Source: Calditrichia bacterium (GTDB taxonomy: Bacteria; Calditrichota; Calditrichia; RBG-13-44-9; J075). Taken from it: 64,000 bases of DNA. Where the stretch lies: the NCBI GenBank assembly GCA_028284905.1, contig JANQQU010000060.1:62001-126000 (forward strand). Reading direction: 5' to 3'. This document shows, one piece after another, positions 41,620-50,270 of this stretch. Position 1 is the stretch's first letter. Each line of letters opens with the position of its first letter. The position numbers and the translations under genes were made by a program. The notes under the pieces are model-generated. The model did no database searches, was not told where the DNA came from, and worked only from the letters and a program-made list of their open reading frames with translations.

Positions 41620-42633
41620 CTATAGATTCCGGCTAAACTCTATCAAATCTTCCAATTTTTTGAGCGCTGCACCGCTGTCAATCGCAGTCGTTGCCTGGGT
41701 TACACCATCTTTTATATCTTTCGCTACGCCGGCCATTTTCAAGGCAGCGGCAGCATTATAAATGCTTATGTCGCGAGGGGCACCTTTTTCCCCTTTTAAG
41801 ATATCCATCAGTATTCGGTAGTTGTCTTCGATGTCGCCGCCCTTAACGTCGTCAATCGAATGGGTTTTCAAGCCAACATCTTCCGGGAAAAGTTCATATT
41901 CCCGTATGTCATTATCTTCCAACTCAACCACATAGGTTTTGCCGGCAATATTCAGCTCATCCAGCCCATTTTCTCCGCTAACAATCATCGCCCGGAAAAG
42001 TCCGAACTCCCGAAGTACTTCTGCGACCAAGTGTCCAAGGGTATGATCATAAACGCCGATCAAATGGCGTTTGGTTAATGCCGGTTTTGTTAAGGGATCC
42101 AGGATGTTGATCATGGTTCGGACACCGAGTGTTCGTCGAACCCCGGCGAACTGCTTGAAGGTTGGTTTATAGCGAGGTGCAAAAATAAAGGCAAGGCCAA
42201 TTGCTTTGAATACTTTATAAAACTCATCCGGAAAAAGTTCGGTTTTAATACCGAGCTTCTTCAATATATCCGCACTGCCGCATCGACTGGAGATGGAGTG
42301 ATAGCCATGCTTAACGACCTTTGCGCCAGCGCCCGCTGCAATAATCGCCGCGGCTGTCGAAATGTTAAATGTGCCTAAATTATCGCCACCGGTGCCACTG
42401 GTGTCGATAGCGTTATCATCATCAATCGAAAGTGGTGTCACTCTTTTCCGGTATGCATCGACGGATCCGGCGATTTCATCCACTGTACCACCCTTCAACT
42501 GCAGCGCAACCAGAAAAGCGGAAATCTGCGCTTCGGTTGCCTTGCCGGAAAGAATGTCATCCATTACCAGAAATGCTTCCCGGCGAGAAAGGGACTCTCC
42601 CTGGATAAACTTGTTAATCGCCTCTTTAATCAT
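41620..42633 (-). CDS. TrpD-like anthranilate phosphoribosyltransferase-family protein
   Basis: 337 residues, similar in length to TrpD. The PRPP-binding G-T-G-G-D (80-84), N-I-S-T-A-A-A (90-96) and S-S-R-C-G-S-A-D (115-122) are intact, as is a late D-E-L. The anthranilate pocket differs: K-H-G-N-R is K-H-G-Y-H (Tyr111) and G-P-L-T-N-P is D-P-L-T-K-P (179-184), although Arg172 is kept. The gene abuts the TrpC-like gene with no gap and follows the 5'-nucleotidase-like lipoprotein by 18 bases. It probably transfers phosphoribose, but the acceptor may not be anthranilate. Tryptophan synthesis remains possible. Confidence 0.83.
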   Translation of the reverse strand: MIKEAINKFIQGESLSRREAFLVMDDILSGKATEAQISAFLVALQLKGGTVDEIAGSVDAYRKRVTPLSIDDDNAIDTSGTGGDNLGTFNISTAAAIIAAGAGAKVVKHGYHSISSRCGSADILKKLGIKTELFPDEFYKVFKAIGLAFIFAPRYKPTFKQFAGVRRTLGVRTMINILDPLTKPALTKRHLIGVYDHTLGHLVAEVLREFGLFRAMIVSGENGLDELNIAGKTYVVELEDNDIREYELFPEDVGLKTHSIDDVKGGDIEDNYRILMDILKGEKGAPRDISIYNAAAALKMAGVAKDIKDGVTQATTAIDSGAALKKLEDLIEFSRNL

Positions 42634-42651
42634 CGTCTTACCACTTCCCTA

Positions 42652-43548
42652 TCAATCATTTAAACGTATTTGCCGATAATATTCTTCCACAATCATCATT
42701 GCTTCCGGGCTTATGGGCAAACTTTCCATTATCGGCAAGAACTCATGCGTAAAACGCCAGCTATCAGCTTCTTTCTTTGCAGAAATCTTACCCAAGAGTT
42801 CACCATCTCCACCGCATTCTGCTAAAGCGGTTTTGCCGACATACTCGAAACGACTTTCCTGATTATTGCCCAGCAAAATGAGATTGAGCCAGCTAAAATC
42901 TGCGGCCAACTTACGTGCACTTTCCCAATCTCCATGATATAGAAGCACATGAAAATCGTTTTCCTCGGCCGCTGCGGAGGCGGCAGTCAATACTTCTCCG
43001 GCTGCTTTAAATTGCATTCCGGATGGTTGAATAAAATGAAAAGTTTCTTTATTCACAAGCCCCAAAATAACAATTTTAAATTCCTGGTAACTTATTTCTT
43101 GCGAACGGATTAGTGGAATTTTTTCCGGCTCCTCTAAAAACAAATTAGCGGAAAGGAATGGCAATTCCGCTTGCTTATCAATGGTGTTTTCTTTCAGGAA
43201 ATCTACAGACTCAACAAACTCCTGGTCACCCAGGTTAAGCGCGTCATATTTAGCCAGCCAAAGCATTTTCAACATGGCCTGATTGGCAGCCGGCAATGAG
43301 TAGCTTGTTAACATATCCCCGGTGTCCAGCAAAATGGTATTAGGATTTTGGGTGCGGATGTTCTTGAGTTGGGCGAGAATGCGATCAAATCCACCAACAG
43401 TGTCTCCACCACATTGGCAGTCTTCGATTGCACCATTAAGGTTCGAGGTAAAAACGATTTCGATCACGTCTTCATTTCCCTCTGCACATGCATTGCAAAG
43501 GAAAAGCAAAATCAACAAGAACAAGACGTTAAGCTTTCCAAACACCAT
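42652..43548 (-). CDS. 5'-nucleotidase/UshA-like metallophosphoesterase, predicted exported protein
   Basis: About 298 residues from the ATG at 43548; the frame is open to 43596, but a terminator ends at 43610, leaving no room for a promoter. A hydrophobic N-terminus ends in L-C-N-A-C, a weak lipobox. F-T-S-N-L-N-G-A-I-E-D-C-Q-C, G-G-F-D-R, L-L-D-T-G-D and N-L-G-D-Q-E-F follow the order of 5'-nucleotidase-type metal-site motifs, but the first Asp-x-His is replaced by Asn-Leu-Asn, as in a subgroup with C-x-C. It is first in the probable trpD-trpC-mltG-men operon. Activity and substrate are uncertain. Confidence 0.72.
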   Translation of the reverse strand: MVFGKLNVLFLLILLFLCNACAEGNEDVIEIVFTSNLNGAIEDCQCGGDTVGGFDRILAQLKNIRTQNPNTILLDTGDMLTSYSLPAANQAMLKMLWLAKYDALNLGDQEFVESVDFLKENTIDKQAELPFLSANLFLEEPEKIPLIRSQEISYQEFKIVILGLVNKETFHFIQPSGMQFKAAGEVLTAASAAAEENDFHVLLYHGDWESARKLAADFSWLNLILLGNNQESRFEYVGKTALAECGGDGELLGKISAKKEADSWRFTHEFLPIMESLPISPEAMMIVEEYYRQIRLND

Positions 43549-43607
43549 AGGCTGACTTTCTCGCTTTGCTCGACTTCGACATTCACCAAACAACAACTTC
43601 GGCTAAA

Positions 43608-43638
43608 AAAAATAAACCGCCTGTGAGCGGTTTATTTA
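43608..43638 (-). terminator. Intrinsic terminator of the DUF4388 response-regulator gene
   Basis: AAATAAACCGC / GCGGTTTATTT (43610-43637) with loop CTGTGA; on the minus strand the stem runs straight into a long T-run. It lies about 30 bases beyond the stop at 43666. Confidence 0.87.
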
Positions 43639-43665
43639 TAAAACTTATAAATGTATTGATAAAGA

Positions 43666-44394
43666 CTAGTCGTTCAGGTTATGCTCATCTTCCAGCCGGC
43701 ATGCTTCGATTAGCACATTCATCGTTGAACCAGTGATGTTCTTTTCAACCTCTTTCATTCCCGGCTCAAAACGAAATTTGCCCTTAGATGACGGCACAAC
43801 TTTGTAAATTGCGTCTTCACCTAGCAAGCTACCATATTTACCGTAGGCCATCTGACCATAATGAAATACGATCTCGCCTTTTTCAGAGGCTTCGACATAA
43901 AGCGTACCACTGCGCTGATTGAGATTCAACAATTGAATTACTTCTGCCAGGGAAAGATCAGCCAGATTGCCTTCAAATCCTTTTACGGATTCACCGGGAT
44001 TATTGTCAAAAGATTTTACCCGATTCGCTCTTTCCAAAAGGGTTTCCACTTTTTCCAGCAACACGGATCTGTCAACCGGTTTTACCAGGTATTCGTCTGC
44101 GCCGGCCCGGAAACCACGAATTTCCATTTCCTGGTCCTCTAAACTGGTAAGAAAGATAAACGGCACCATTGGGATCGGGGAATTCTCCCGAATCATCCAA
44201 CAAAACTCAATGCCATCAGTCATAGGCATCATTACATCCGAGATAACCAAATCCGGCAATACCTTTTTTGCCTCTTCAAGTCCTTCGTCGCCATTTCCTG
44301 CCTGAGCGACATCATATCCGGCCTTTTCCAGACTAATTTTCAGAAGCTTTAGGACGTGCTCATTGTCATCCACGATCAGAATTTTCTTTCCCAT
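43666..44394 (-). CDS. Response regulator with receiver and DUF4388 (PatA-N-like) domain
   Basis: 242 residues. The receiver (about 1-120) has D-D-N near the N-terminus, the phospho-acceptor in V-I-S-D-V-M-M-P (about 50-57) and a late K-P pair. The C-terminal part holds L-I-L-N-L-N-Q-R-S-G-T-L-Y-V and F-H-Y-G-Q-M-A-Y-G, typical of DUF4388/PatA-N modules in gliding and developmental regulators of several phyla. It has no DNA-binding domain, so it probably works by protein contact. A second response regulator lies immediately upstream on the same strand, and a terminator follows. Confidence 0.9.
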   Translation of the reverse strand: MGKKILIVDDNEHVLKLLKISLEKAGYDVAQAGNGDEGLEEAKKVLPDLVISDVMMPMTDGIEFCWMIRENSPIPMVPFIFLTSLEDQEMEIRGFRAGADEYLVKPVDRSVLLEKVETLLERANRVKSFDNNPGESVKGFEGNLADLSLAEVIQLLNLNQRSGTLYVEASEKGEIVFHYGQMAYGKYGSLLGEDAIYKVVPSSKGKFRFEPGMKEVEKNITGSTMNVLIEACRLEDEHNLND

Positions 44395-44450
44395 TGCTTA
44401 TCTCGACCTATGTTAAATGATATATATTATATACAATCTTTTATTTTGAC

Positions 44451-45458
44451 TCAAGCTAATTCGGAGAATCGAATGGTCATATTTCGTCCGTTCTTTTTCG
44501 CCTGATTCAGTGCATTCTCTGCTTGTTTGTTCAAATCTCCGGCAACAGGACTTACTAATCCTAAAGCAGCCAGCCCAATACTGGAAGTTACGTGCATTGG
44601 CGTTTGTCGCCGATTTGAAGTTGCGGCAAAATCCTGGTCAAAATATTTTGTTTGCAATATAGCGGACCGTACTTTTTCTGCCTCATAGAACGCTGTCTTT
44701 TCATCCGTCTCCGGTAACAGAATCGCAAATTTATTATTCTTTAAACGAAAAACAATGTCTGAAGGACGTGTATTTTTAAGAATCACATTCGCGATCCGGA
44801 TTAATACATAGTCGCCAGTTTTCTCTCCGTATGCTTCATTGACTTTCCGAAAGTAATCAACGTCAACCAAAACCAGGGAAAGGCTCGCCTGATTTTTTAC
44901 GGCATTTTCTAATTCTTTTTCAGAACGCCGGGCGAAAGAATCATTGTTATATAAACCAGTAAGCGAGTCTGTGATTTGATTATTCTCAAGCTCCGGCACT
45001 TTTTTTTGTAATAAATCATCCCCGGGGATATTTCGCCCTTGCTTTTTCAGGATCAGCTGATTATCACTTCGCAGGCGGCTCATCAGTTGTTTATGATGCA
45101 GCAACGCATTTGTTTTTGCGATTAACTCTTTGGCATTAAAGGGTTTAAGGAGGTAATCATCTGCCCCCATTTCCATCCCTTTTTCGCGATGCTCACGGTC
45201 TGTATAATTGGCAGAAAGAAAAATTATGGGAATATCTTTGGTTTTCGGACCGGTTTTTAATTTATGGCAAGCTTCAAAGCCATTCATTACCGGCATTAAT
45301 GCATCAAGAATAATCAGGCCGGGTTTTTCGCTTTCTGCGATTTCCAGACCGATTTGTCCATTTTCGGCTCTTAATACTTCAAAATCATAAAAGATGAACA
45401 GATGTTCCAGCGTATCCAGCATGTCAACATTGTCATCAACAATTAATATCTTAGCCAT
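44451..45458 (-). CDS. Receiver-GGDEF response regulator with degenerate diguanylate cyclase site
   Basis: About 335 residues from the ATG at 45458. A receiver (to about 120) has D-D-N and I-I-L-D-A-L-M-P. A linker leads to a GGDEF-type domain (about 165-320) showing D-S-L-T-G-L-Y-N-N and V-D-V-D-Y-F-R-K-V-N-E. In place of G-G-D/E-E-F it has K-N-N-K-F, so the metal/GTP-binding signature is lost and diguanylate cyclase activity is unlikely; it may bind GTP or c-di-GMP or serve as a signalling scaffold. It lies 56 bases upstream of the DUF4388 regulator, and both may be one transcript. Confidence 0.88.
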   Translation of the reverse strand: MAKILIVDDNVDMLDTLEHLFIFYDFEVLRAENGQIGLEIAESEKPGLIILDALMPVMNGFEACHKLKTGPKTKDIPIIFLSANYTDREHREKGMEMGADDYLLKPFNAKELIAKTNALLHHKQLMSRLRSDNQLILKKQGRNIPGDDLLQKKVPELENNQITDSLTGLYNNDSFARRSEKELENAVKNQASLSLVLVDVDYFRKVNEAYGEKTGDYVLIRIANVILKNTRPSDIVFRLKNNKFAILLPETDEKTAFYEAEKVRSAILQTKYFDQDFAATSNRRQTPMHVTSSIGLAALGLVSPVAGDLNKQAENALNQAKKNGRNMTIRFSELA

Positions 45459-45506
45459 AAAAAACAAAATTCCGCTGCTTATGAGATGGGTAGTTCAATA
45501 AACAAC

Positions 45507-45540
45507 AAAGCCCGACGCACCTAAGAGGTAACCGGGTTTT
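45507..45540 (-). terminator. Probable intrinsic terminator of the accB-accC-gcvH operon
   Basis: AAAGCCCG / CGGGTTTT with an inner ACCTCTTAGGT stem; on the minus strand the stem is followed by a T-rich stretch. It lies about 115 bases past the gcvH stop and before the GGDEF-regulator gene, so it may insulate the two. Confidence 0.55.
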
Positions 45541-45654
45541 ATTGATTTAGAAAAACTATAGCATTTACTTGACCCATCTGATATTACACGAATAAGATCC
45601 ATTTACTCGTTATTAGTCTACTTCCATCTTCTCAGCTAAACACCGAGAAAAATC

Positions 45655-46038
45655 TTAACTGGCTTCAATAAAACTATTATAATCAGAGGCATTGAGTAAA
45701 TTATCAATTTCTTGCATATCAGAAATTTTAATTTTTAACAACCAGCCTTTTTCATAGGGATCTTCGTTAACTACTTCCGGATTATCTTCCAAATCCTCGT
45801 TTACCGCCACGACTGTACCGGTAAGTGGCGCATACAAATCACTAACCGCTTTTACAGCTTCAACGGTTCCGAAGGTATCGCCAGCAGCAACCTCATCATT
45901 AACTTCCGGAAGTTCGAGATAAACGATATCCCCTAACTGTTCCTGCGCATAATCGGTAATTCCGATTGTGGCAACGTCACCCTCTATTTTTGCCCATTCA
46001 TGCTCTTTTGTATAACTCAAATTGTCAGGAAGGTTCAT
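45655..46038 (-). CDS. gcvH: Glycine cleavage system H protein
   Basis: 127 residues of the usual length, with the lipoyl-lysine in V-E-A-V-K-A-V-S-D (Lys63) and the preceding G-D-I-V-Y-L-E-L-P. The lipoylated H protein shuttles the aminomethyl group among the P, T and L proteins. It overlaps the accC stop by four bases (ATGA), so it is coupled to biotin carboxylase. The other gcv genes and lipoate enzymes are not in this window. H proteins can also serve as lipoyl donors, and this one may have that role. Confidence 0.95.
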   Translation of the reverse strand: MNLPDNLSYTKEHEWAKIEGDVATIGITDYAQEQLGDIVYLELPEVNDEVAAGDTFGTVEAVKAVSDLYAPLTGTVVAVNEDLEDNPEVVNEDPYEKGWLLKIKISDMQEIDNLLNASDYNSFIEAS

Positions 46039-47426
46039 CTCTTGATCTCCAATCTCGATTCTTCGGTTTCAATTTGCTCTTTTATCTTGTCATAGATTTT
46101 CTCAAGAAAATGGGTATCAAAATCACCCTCGACAAATTCAGGTGTTTGGATTACCTGCTGATGAAATGGCGTTGTCGTTTTAATGCCTTCGATTACAAAC
46201 TCATGCAATGCCCGCTTCAAACGATTGATCGCTTCGCTTCGGTTACGGGCATGGACGATCAATTTTGCAATCAAAGAATCATAAAACGGCGGCACTCGAT
46301 AAGAATTATAGATATGGGTATCTATACGAATCCCCGGGCCCCCGGCAAAGTGAAGACTGGTAATTTCTCCCGGGGAAGGCATAAAGTTATTGACCGGGTC
46401 TTCAGCATTAATTCGACATTCAATAGAGTGGCCACGCGGGTATAAATCTTTCTGGCGAATTTTCATTTCTTCACCAGCCGCGATACGAATCTGTTCTTTA
46501 ATAAGGTCAACCCCATAGACCATTTCCGTCACCGGATGTTCTACCTGGATACGGGTATTCATTTCCATAAAATAAAAGTTATTGGAAGAGTCGAGTAAAA
46601 ACTCAATTGTGCCGGCGCTTTCGTATTTCACAAATTTTGCGCCTTTTACAGCAACGTCGCCCATTTTTTTACGAAGCTTTTCATCAACGACCGGCGATGG
46701 TGCTTCTTCGATCAATTTTTGATGACGGCGCTGAATCGAGCATTCACGTTCGCCAAGATGGACAACATTGCCAAACTTGTCCCCCAGCAGCTGTATCTCA
46801 ATGTGGCGAGGGCTCTCAATATACTTTTCAACATAAAGGTCAGGATTGCCAAAGCCGGCATCCGCCTCTGCAGAAGCCATCATGTAGCTATTCGAAAGGC
46901 TTTGCTCATCACGCACGATGCGCATTCCTTTCCCGCCGCCACCAGCTACTGCTTTGAGGATAACCGGGAAACCAATTTCCTTGGCAACTTTCATTGCTTC
47001 TTCTTCCGACTCAACGATACCATCACTGCCAGGCACCCCGGGCACACCGGCCTTCTTCATGGTTGTTTTTGCAACTGCTTTGTCTCCCATTTTGCGAATA
47101 ACATCCGCAGAGGGGCCGATAAAGGTGATGCCGCATGTGTCGCACATCTCGGCAAATTCAGCATTTTCAGCAAGGAATCCATAACCGGGATGCACAGCAT
47201 CCGCACCGGTAATCTCTGCAGCAGAAAGGATACTGGCTTTATTCAAATAGCTTTTGGTACTTTCCGGTGGGCCGATGCAAACACTTTCGTCAGCAAAGAT
47301 GGTATGTGAAGCGGTGGCATCCTGAGTCGAATATACCGCAACTGTTTTTACGCCAATTTCTTTACATGCGCGTATAATTCTTAGCGCAATTTCACCGCGG
47401 TTCGCGATCAGAATTTTTTTAAACAA
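46035..47426 (-). CDS. accC: AccC, biotin carboxylase of acetyl-CoA carboxylase
   Basis: 463 residues, slightly longer than E. coli AccC because of a charged C-terminal tail. [11 protein letters not shown] is at the start, the ATP-grasp G-G-G-G-K-G-M-R loop is mid-protein, and [14 protein letters not shown] carries the catalytic and metal-binding residues. It carboxylates biotin on AccB with ATP and bicarbonate. The start is TTG with GAGGTAGA upstream. It lies about 70 bases downstream of accB; accA and accD are elsewhere. Propionyl-CoA carboxylase biotin carboxylase is an alternative, but the accB neighbour and the length fit AccC. Confidence 0.94.
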   Translation of the reverse strand: MFKKILIANRGEIALRIIRACKEIGVKTVAVYSTQDATASHTIFADESVCIGPPESTKSYLNKASILSAAEITGADAVHPGYGFLAENAEFAEMCDTCGITFIGPSADVIRKMGDKAVAKTTMKKAGVPGVPGSDGIVESEEEAMKVAKEIGFPVILKAVAGGGGKGMRIVRDEQSLSNSYMMASAEADAGFGNPDLYVEKYIESPRHIEIQLLGDKFGNVVHLGERECSIQRRHQKLIEEAPSPVVDEKLRKKMGDVAVKGAKFVKYESAGTIEFLLDSSNNFYFMEMNTRIQVEHPVTEMVYGVDLIKEQIRIAAGEEMKIRQKDLYPRGHSIECRINAEDPVNNFMPSPGEITSLHFAGGPGIRIDTHIYNSYRVPPFYDSLIAKLIVHARNRSEAINRLKRALHEFVIEGIKTTTPFHQQVIQTPEFVEGDFDTHFLEKIYDKIKEQIETEESRLEIKR

Positions 47427-47497
47427 AGAATCTCTACCTCCAGTTCATCTCGGAAAAAGTAATACTGTTTTCGCGGAAGTTCTCTATAGGGTAAGCG

Positions 47498-47995
47498 CTA
47501 TTTTTCCAGCAGGAACAGGACTTGATTAAATTCTACCGGAGAAGCATTCTCTACCATGATCTTGGCAATTTTGCCAGCATGTTCCGATTCGATTTCATTC
47601 ATCAGCTTCATCGCTTCTACGATACACAATACGGCGCCCTGGGCGACAGTGTCACCTACTTCTACATATGAATCAGCATCCGGTGCCGGTGAGCGATAAA
47701 AAGTGCCGACCATGGGTGAACGCACTTCGATATATTTGTCTGTGTCAACTGCTTCGGCTGCAGCAGCAGGTGCTGCAGTTGCAGCGGGAGCCGCTGCGGC
47801 GGGTGCGGCTGCTTCTACCTGGGTAACAGGCATTTGAGGTTGTACATAGACCGGATTCACCATGCCGTTCGCCGGGGCTTCCGGGTTGCTATGTTTGAGA
47901 ATACGGATTTTACGACCGTCCTCTTCTAACTCCAGTTCGCTGATATCACTTTTTTCAACGATTTTGATTAACTGCTTAATCTCCTGTATATCCAT
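47498..47995 (-). CDS. accB: AccB, biotin carboxyl carrier protein
   Basis: 165 residues from the ATG at 47995, which has GGAGGT just before it; the longer frame to 48115 lacks family sequence. An N-terminal helical part ([10 protein letters not shown]) is followed by an Ala/Pro-rich hinge (about 60-82) and a biotinyl domain with E-A-M-K-L-M (Lys130 biotinylated). It carries carboxybiotin between AccC and the transferase. The leader carries a perfect nine-base inverted repeat (48023-48095), which could regulate it. Confidence 0.94.
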   Translation of the reverse strand: MDIQEIKQLIKIVEKSDISELELEEDGRKIRILKHSNPEAPANGMVNPVYVQPQMPVTQVEAAAPAAAAPAATAAPAAAAEAVDTDKYIEVRSPMVGTFYRSPAPDADSYVEVGDTVAQGAVLCIVEAMKLMNEIESEHAGKIAKIMVENASPVEFNQVLFLLEK

Positions 47996-47998
47996 GCC

Positions 47999-48004
47999 AC
48001 CTCC
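47999..48004 (-). promoter_or_regulatory. Ribosome binding site deciding the accB start
   Basis: Minus-strand GGAGGT three bases before ATG 47995; supports the short start. Confidence 0.8.
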
Positions 48005-48022
48005 GGTAGATTGACTTGTGGT

Positions 48023-48095
48023 TAAGACCAGAAAATATAGTTCTTTGTTAAAATTTTTGCAAGCTAAATTTAGATCGAAACAGGCGCTGGTCTTA
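48023..48095. repeat. Spaced perfect inverted repeat upstream of accB
   Basis: TAAGACCAG at 48023-48031 is repeated inverted as CTGGTCTTA at 48087-48095 with 55 bases between, in the region before accB. This could form a leader hairpin or two operator half-sites. No known regulator consensus was matched with confidence. Confidence 0.55.
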
Positions 48096-48164
48096 GTAAA
48101 AATGCCCCTAATCAATTGATAAACATTAACGTATCGCTATATATAAATCGGTAATTTTCAATAT

Positions 48165-48848
48165 TTATTTTTGAGAGCGATCACCCGCATCGGCTTCTCT
48201 TCCCCCACCCTGCCTATCTGCATCTACTGGCAAATATACTCCATGCTCATATATATAATTTTCAACAACTTCCGGTAGACTGTATTTAATGCTTTTGCCC
48301 GCGCTTATCCTTGCGCGAATTTCCGTTGCGGAAATTTCCATCAAAGGTGTTTCTACAAAATGAAAACCGGCAGTTAAAGGATGCTCTGTGATACGGTTGT
48401 CATAGCCGGGTCTGCCAAATGCGATAAAGTCACAAAGTGTTACTAGCTGCTCAGCCCCCTTCCAATCTGGAAAGCCTGTCAGGTTATCTGCCCCAACAAG
48501 AAAAAAGAACTGATAATTATCCGCAGAATATGTTTGACGCAATATTCGTATGGTATCTATGGTGTAAGATACCTTATCGCGATCCAATTCACAGGTGTCA
48601 ACTGCAAAGGAAGGATTCCCCTGGATTGCTAGTTCTAGCATCTTTAAGCGATGGTGAGCTTCGGCGATTTCAGCGTTTTTCTTGAAAGGATTTTTTTTCG
48701 CCGGGATAAAGATAATTTTATCCAGTGCACAAGCTTCCCGAACAGTTTCCGCAACAAGTAAATGTCCCAAATGAACCGGATTAAAACTGCCGCCGAACAA
48801 CCCTATACGCTTAACTATTGTCTCGCTCGCTAAGCTCGGCAGTACCAT
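48165..48848 (-). CDS. nadD: NadD, nicotinate-mononucleotide adenylyltransferase
   Basis: 227 residues with the nucleotidyltransferase motif G-G-S-F-N-P-V-H-L-G-H and the late I-S-A-T-E-I-R segment. It makes deamido-NAD from nicotinate mononucleotide and ATP. The ATG at 48848 overlaps the bamD 3' end by 38 bases; an internal TTG would be the only other start close to the first motif. The C-terminus adds a short polar tail. It is cotranscribed after bamD. Confidence 0.92.
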   Translation of the reverse strand: MVLPSLASETIVKRIGLFGGSFNPVHLGHLLVAETVREACALDKIIFIPAKKNPFKKNAEIAEAHHRLKMLELAIQGNPSFAVDTCELDRDKVSYTIDTIRILRQTYSADNYQFFFLVGADNLTGFPDWKGAEQLVTLCDFIAFGRPGYDNRITEHPLTAGFHFVETPLMEISATEIRARISAGKSIKYSLPEVVENYIYEHGVYLPVDADRQGGGREADAGDRSQK

Positions 48849-49623
48849 CAGGGCTCGGGGAATTCAGGTTTTCTTCAGCCTGGGAAATACGTTTTTTCAC
48901 CTTGCCAATCCAGCCACTCTCCGGATATTTTTCCGCAAAGATGATAAAGGTGTTTTGAGCTTCCGTATATTTTTTCAATTGAAAGAGGCATTCGCCTTTC
49001 CAATACAGCGCTTCTTCGACATGTTCAGTATCGTAATATTCACTAAGAATAATGTCATAATAGATAACCGCCGCATCATTAATCCCCATCTTGCGATAAG
49101 TTGTTGCCCCGAGGATTCTCTTCTTGGCAAGCTTTTCGCGTAATTTCAAACGCAATTTTTCTGCATTCTCGCGCAGCTCATGATTGGGATTTTCTTCAAT
49201 AAAAGCCTGAAATTGGCGCAGGGCCTTTTTCGTAAAATCCTGATCCAGTTCCGGGCGAAGAGAAAGATTATAGTAAGATAAAGCAACTTTAAACTGGGCA
49301 AGCACATAGTAAGAGCTTTGCGGATAGTCACTCATCAATTTTTGATATTCAGAAATCGCAATCAGGTAATCTTTTTGCTTAAAGTGGGATTCAGCGAGGT
49401 AATATTGTGCATCATCAACAATCGGGTTACCGCTAAAACGAAGCGTAATAATCGTAAACTCTGTTACTGACGTTAGATATTTTCCATTATCGAACTTTGC
49501 TTTTGCGTATTCAAAATACTCATCCGGTCCTAAATCCCTGGTTTTTACTTTTTTGCCACAACCGGAAAGCAAAACAAAGCCTGCCAGAAGGTTCACAATT
49601 ATCAAATTTCTTATCGTCGGCAT
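48811..49623 (-). CDS. bamD: BamD, outer-membrane assembly lipoprotein
   Basis: 270 residues, lipoprotein signal with lipobox L-L-S-G-C (about 18-22), then TPR-like helix pairs: P-D-E-Y-F-E-Y-A-K, D-A-Q-Y-Y-L-A-E-S-H-F and Q-S-S-Y-Y-V-L-A-Q-F, followed by the family A-L-R-Q-F-Q-A-F segment. BamD works with BamA in beta-barrel insertion, proof of an outer membrane. Its end overlaps nadD, and a small envelope gene of unknown function starts 2 bases upstream. Confidence 0.92.
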   Translation of the reverse strand: MPTIRNLIIVNLLAGFVLLSGCGKKVKTRDLGPDEYFEYAKAKFDNGKYLTSVTEFTIITLRFSGNPIVDDAQYYLAESHFKQKDYLIAISEYQKLMSDYPQSSYYVLAQFKVALSYYNLSLRPELDQDFTKKALRQFQAFIEENPNHELRENAEKLRLKLREKLAKKRILGATTYRKMGINDAAVIYYDIILSEYYDTEHVEEALYWKGECLFQLKKYTEAQNTFIIFAEKYPESGWIGKVKKRISQAEENLNSPSPDGTAELSERDNS

Positions 49624-49625
49624 TA

Positions 49626-50270
49626 CTATTCACTCCTTAGCGTATAAAATAAGTATCCCACTGTCATCGTCGATGCGGTAATTATGACAGGTTCTAACCA
49701 GCGTTTTATAAACGGATCAGCGGATTTAGTTCCTTTTGTAAACGGTAACGCTTCATTTTCCGCCGACTTTAGGAAATTACCGGGAATAACATCCTGATAT
49801 TCTCCTGAAATTTCCTGACTAAAGAGCACCTGGTTTTCTTTATTACGAAATTGCAGGTGACTCTTGCTGGCTATTATTCGTTGAAACCCTTTTGAACCAA
49901 ACAACCATTTTCGCCCGGTTGATTTGTAATTAATTTCAACGGCAGTGCCGGATATCTCCAGGAGAATAGCATCGGCACTGTCTTTCTTGGGGTAAGAATA
50001 AACTAAATAATTATGCTGAAGGCAACTGTCGGTTAAAATTTGCTGAAACCAACTCTCAAACTGATTTCCAGAAGCTGCATAAATTGTAATAGCTTCTGCC
50101 TCCGGCAAGTTCGTTTTCAACTTTTCTAATGTTGATTTCACAAGTAAATCTGCAATAACATCTTCATTAACCGGGTAAGAAGTCTGTGGCTTTACAAAGC
50201 CTGTCAGAGCCATTAGAATAAGGATCAGAAACAATTCGGATCGTTGCCCGATTCGCACTGATTGCAACAC
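49626..50270 (-). CDS. Envelope protein of unknown function
   Basis: 214 residues, not recognised. GTG start overlapping the previous stop by one base. An N-terminal hydrophobic segment (about 14-27) suggests export, and a second at 193-208 near the end suggests a C-terminal membrane anchor. The middle is a mixed alpha/beta stretch with D-A-I-L-L-E-I-S-G-T-A-V-E-I-N-Y and F-S-Q-E-I-S-G-E-Y. It lies just before bamD in the same transcript, so an envelope role is plausible, but no function can be named. Confidence 0.7.
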   Translation of the reverse strand: MLQSVRIGQRSELFLILILMALTGFVKPQTSYPVNEDVIADLLVKSTLEKLKTNLPEAEAITIYAASGNQFESWFQQILTDSCLQHNYLVYSYPKKDSADAILLEISGTAVEINYKSTGRKWLFGSKGFQRIIASKSHLQFRNKENQVLFSQEISGEYQDVIPGNFLKSAENEALPFTKGTKSADPFIKRWLEPVIITASTMTVGYLFYTLRSE

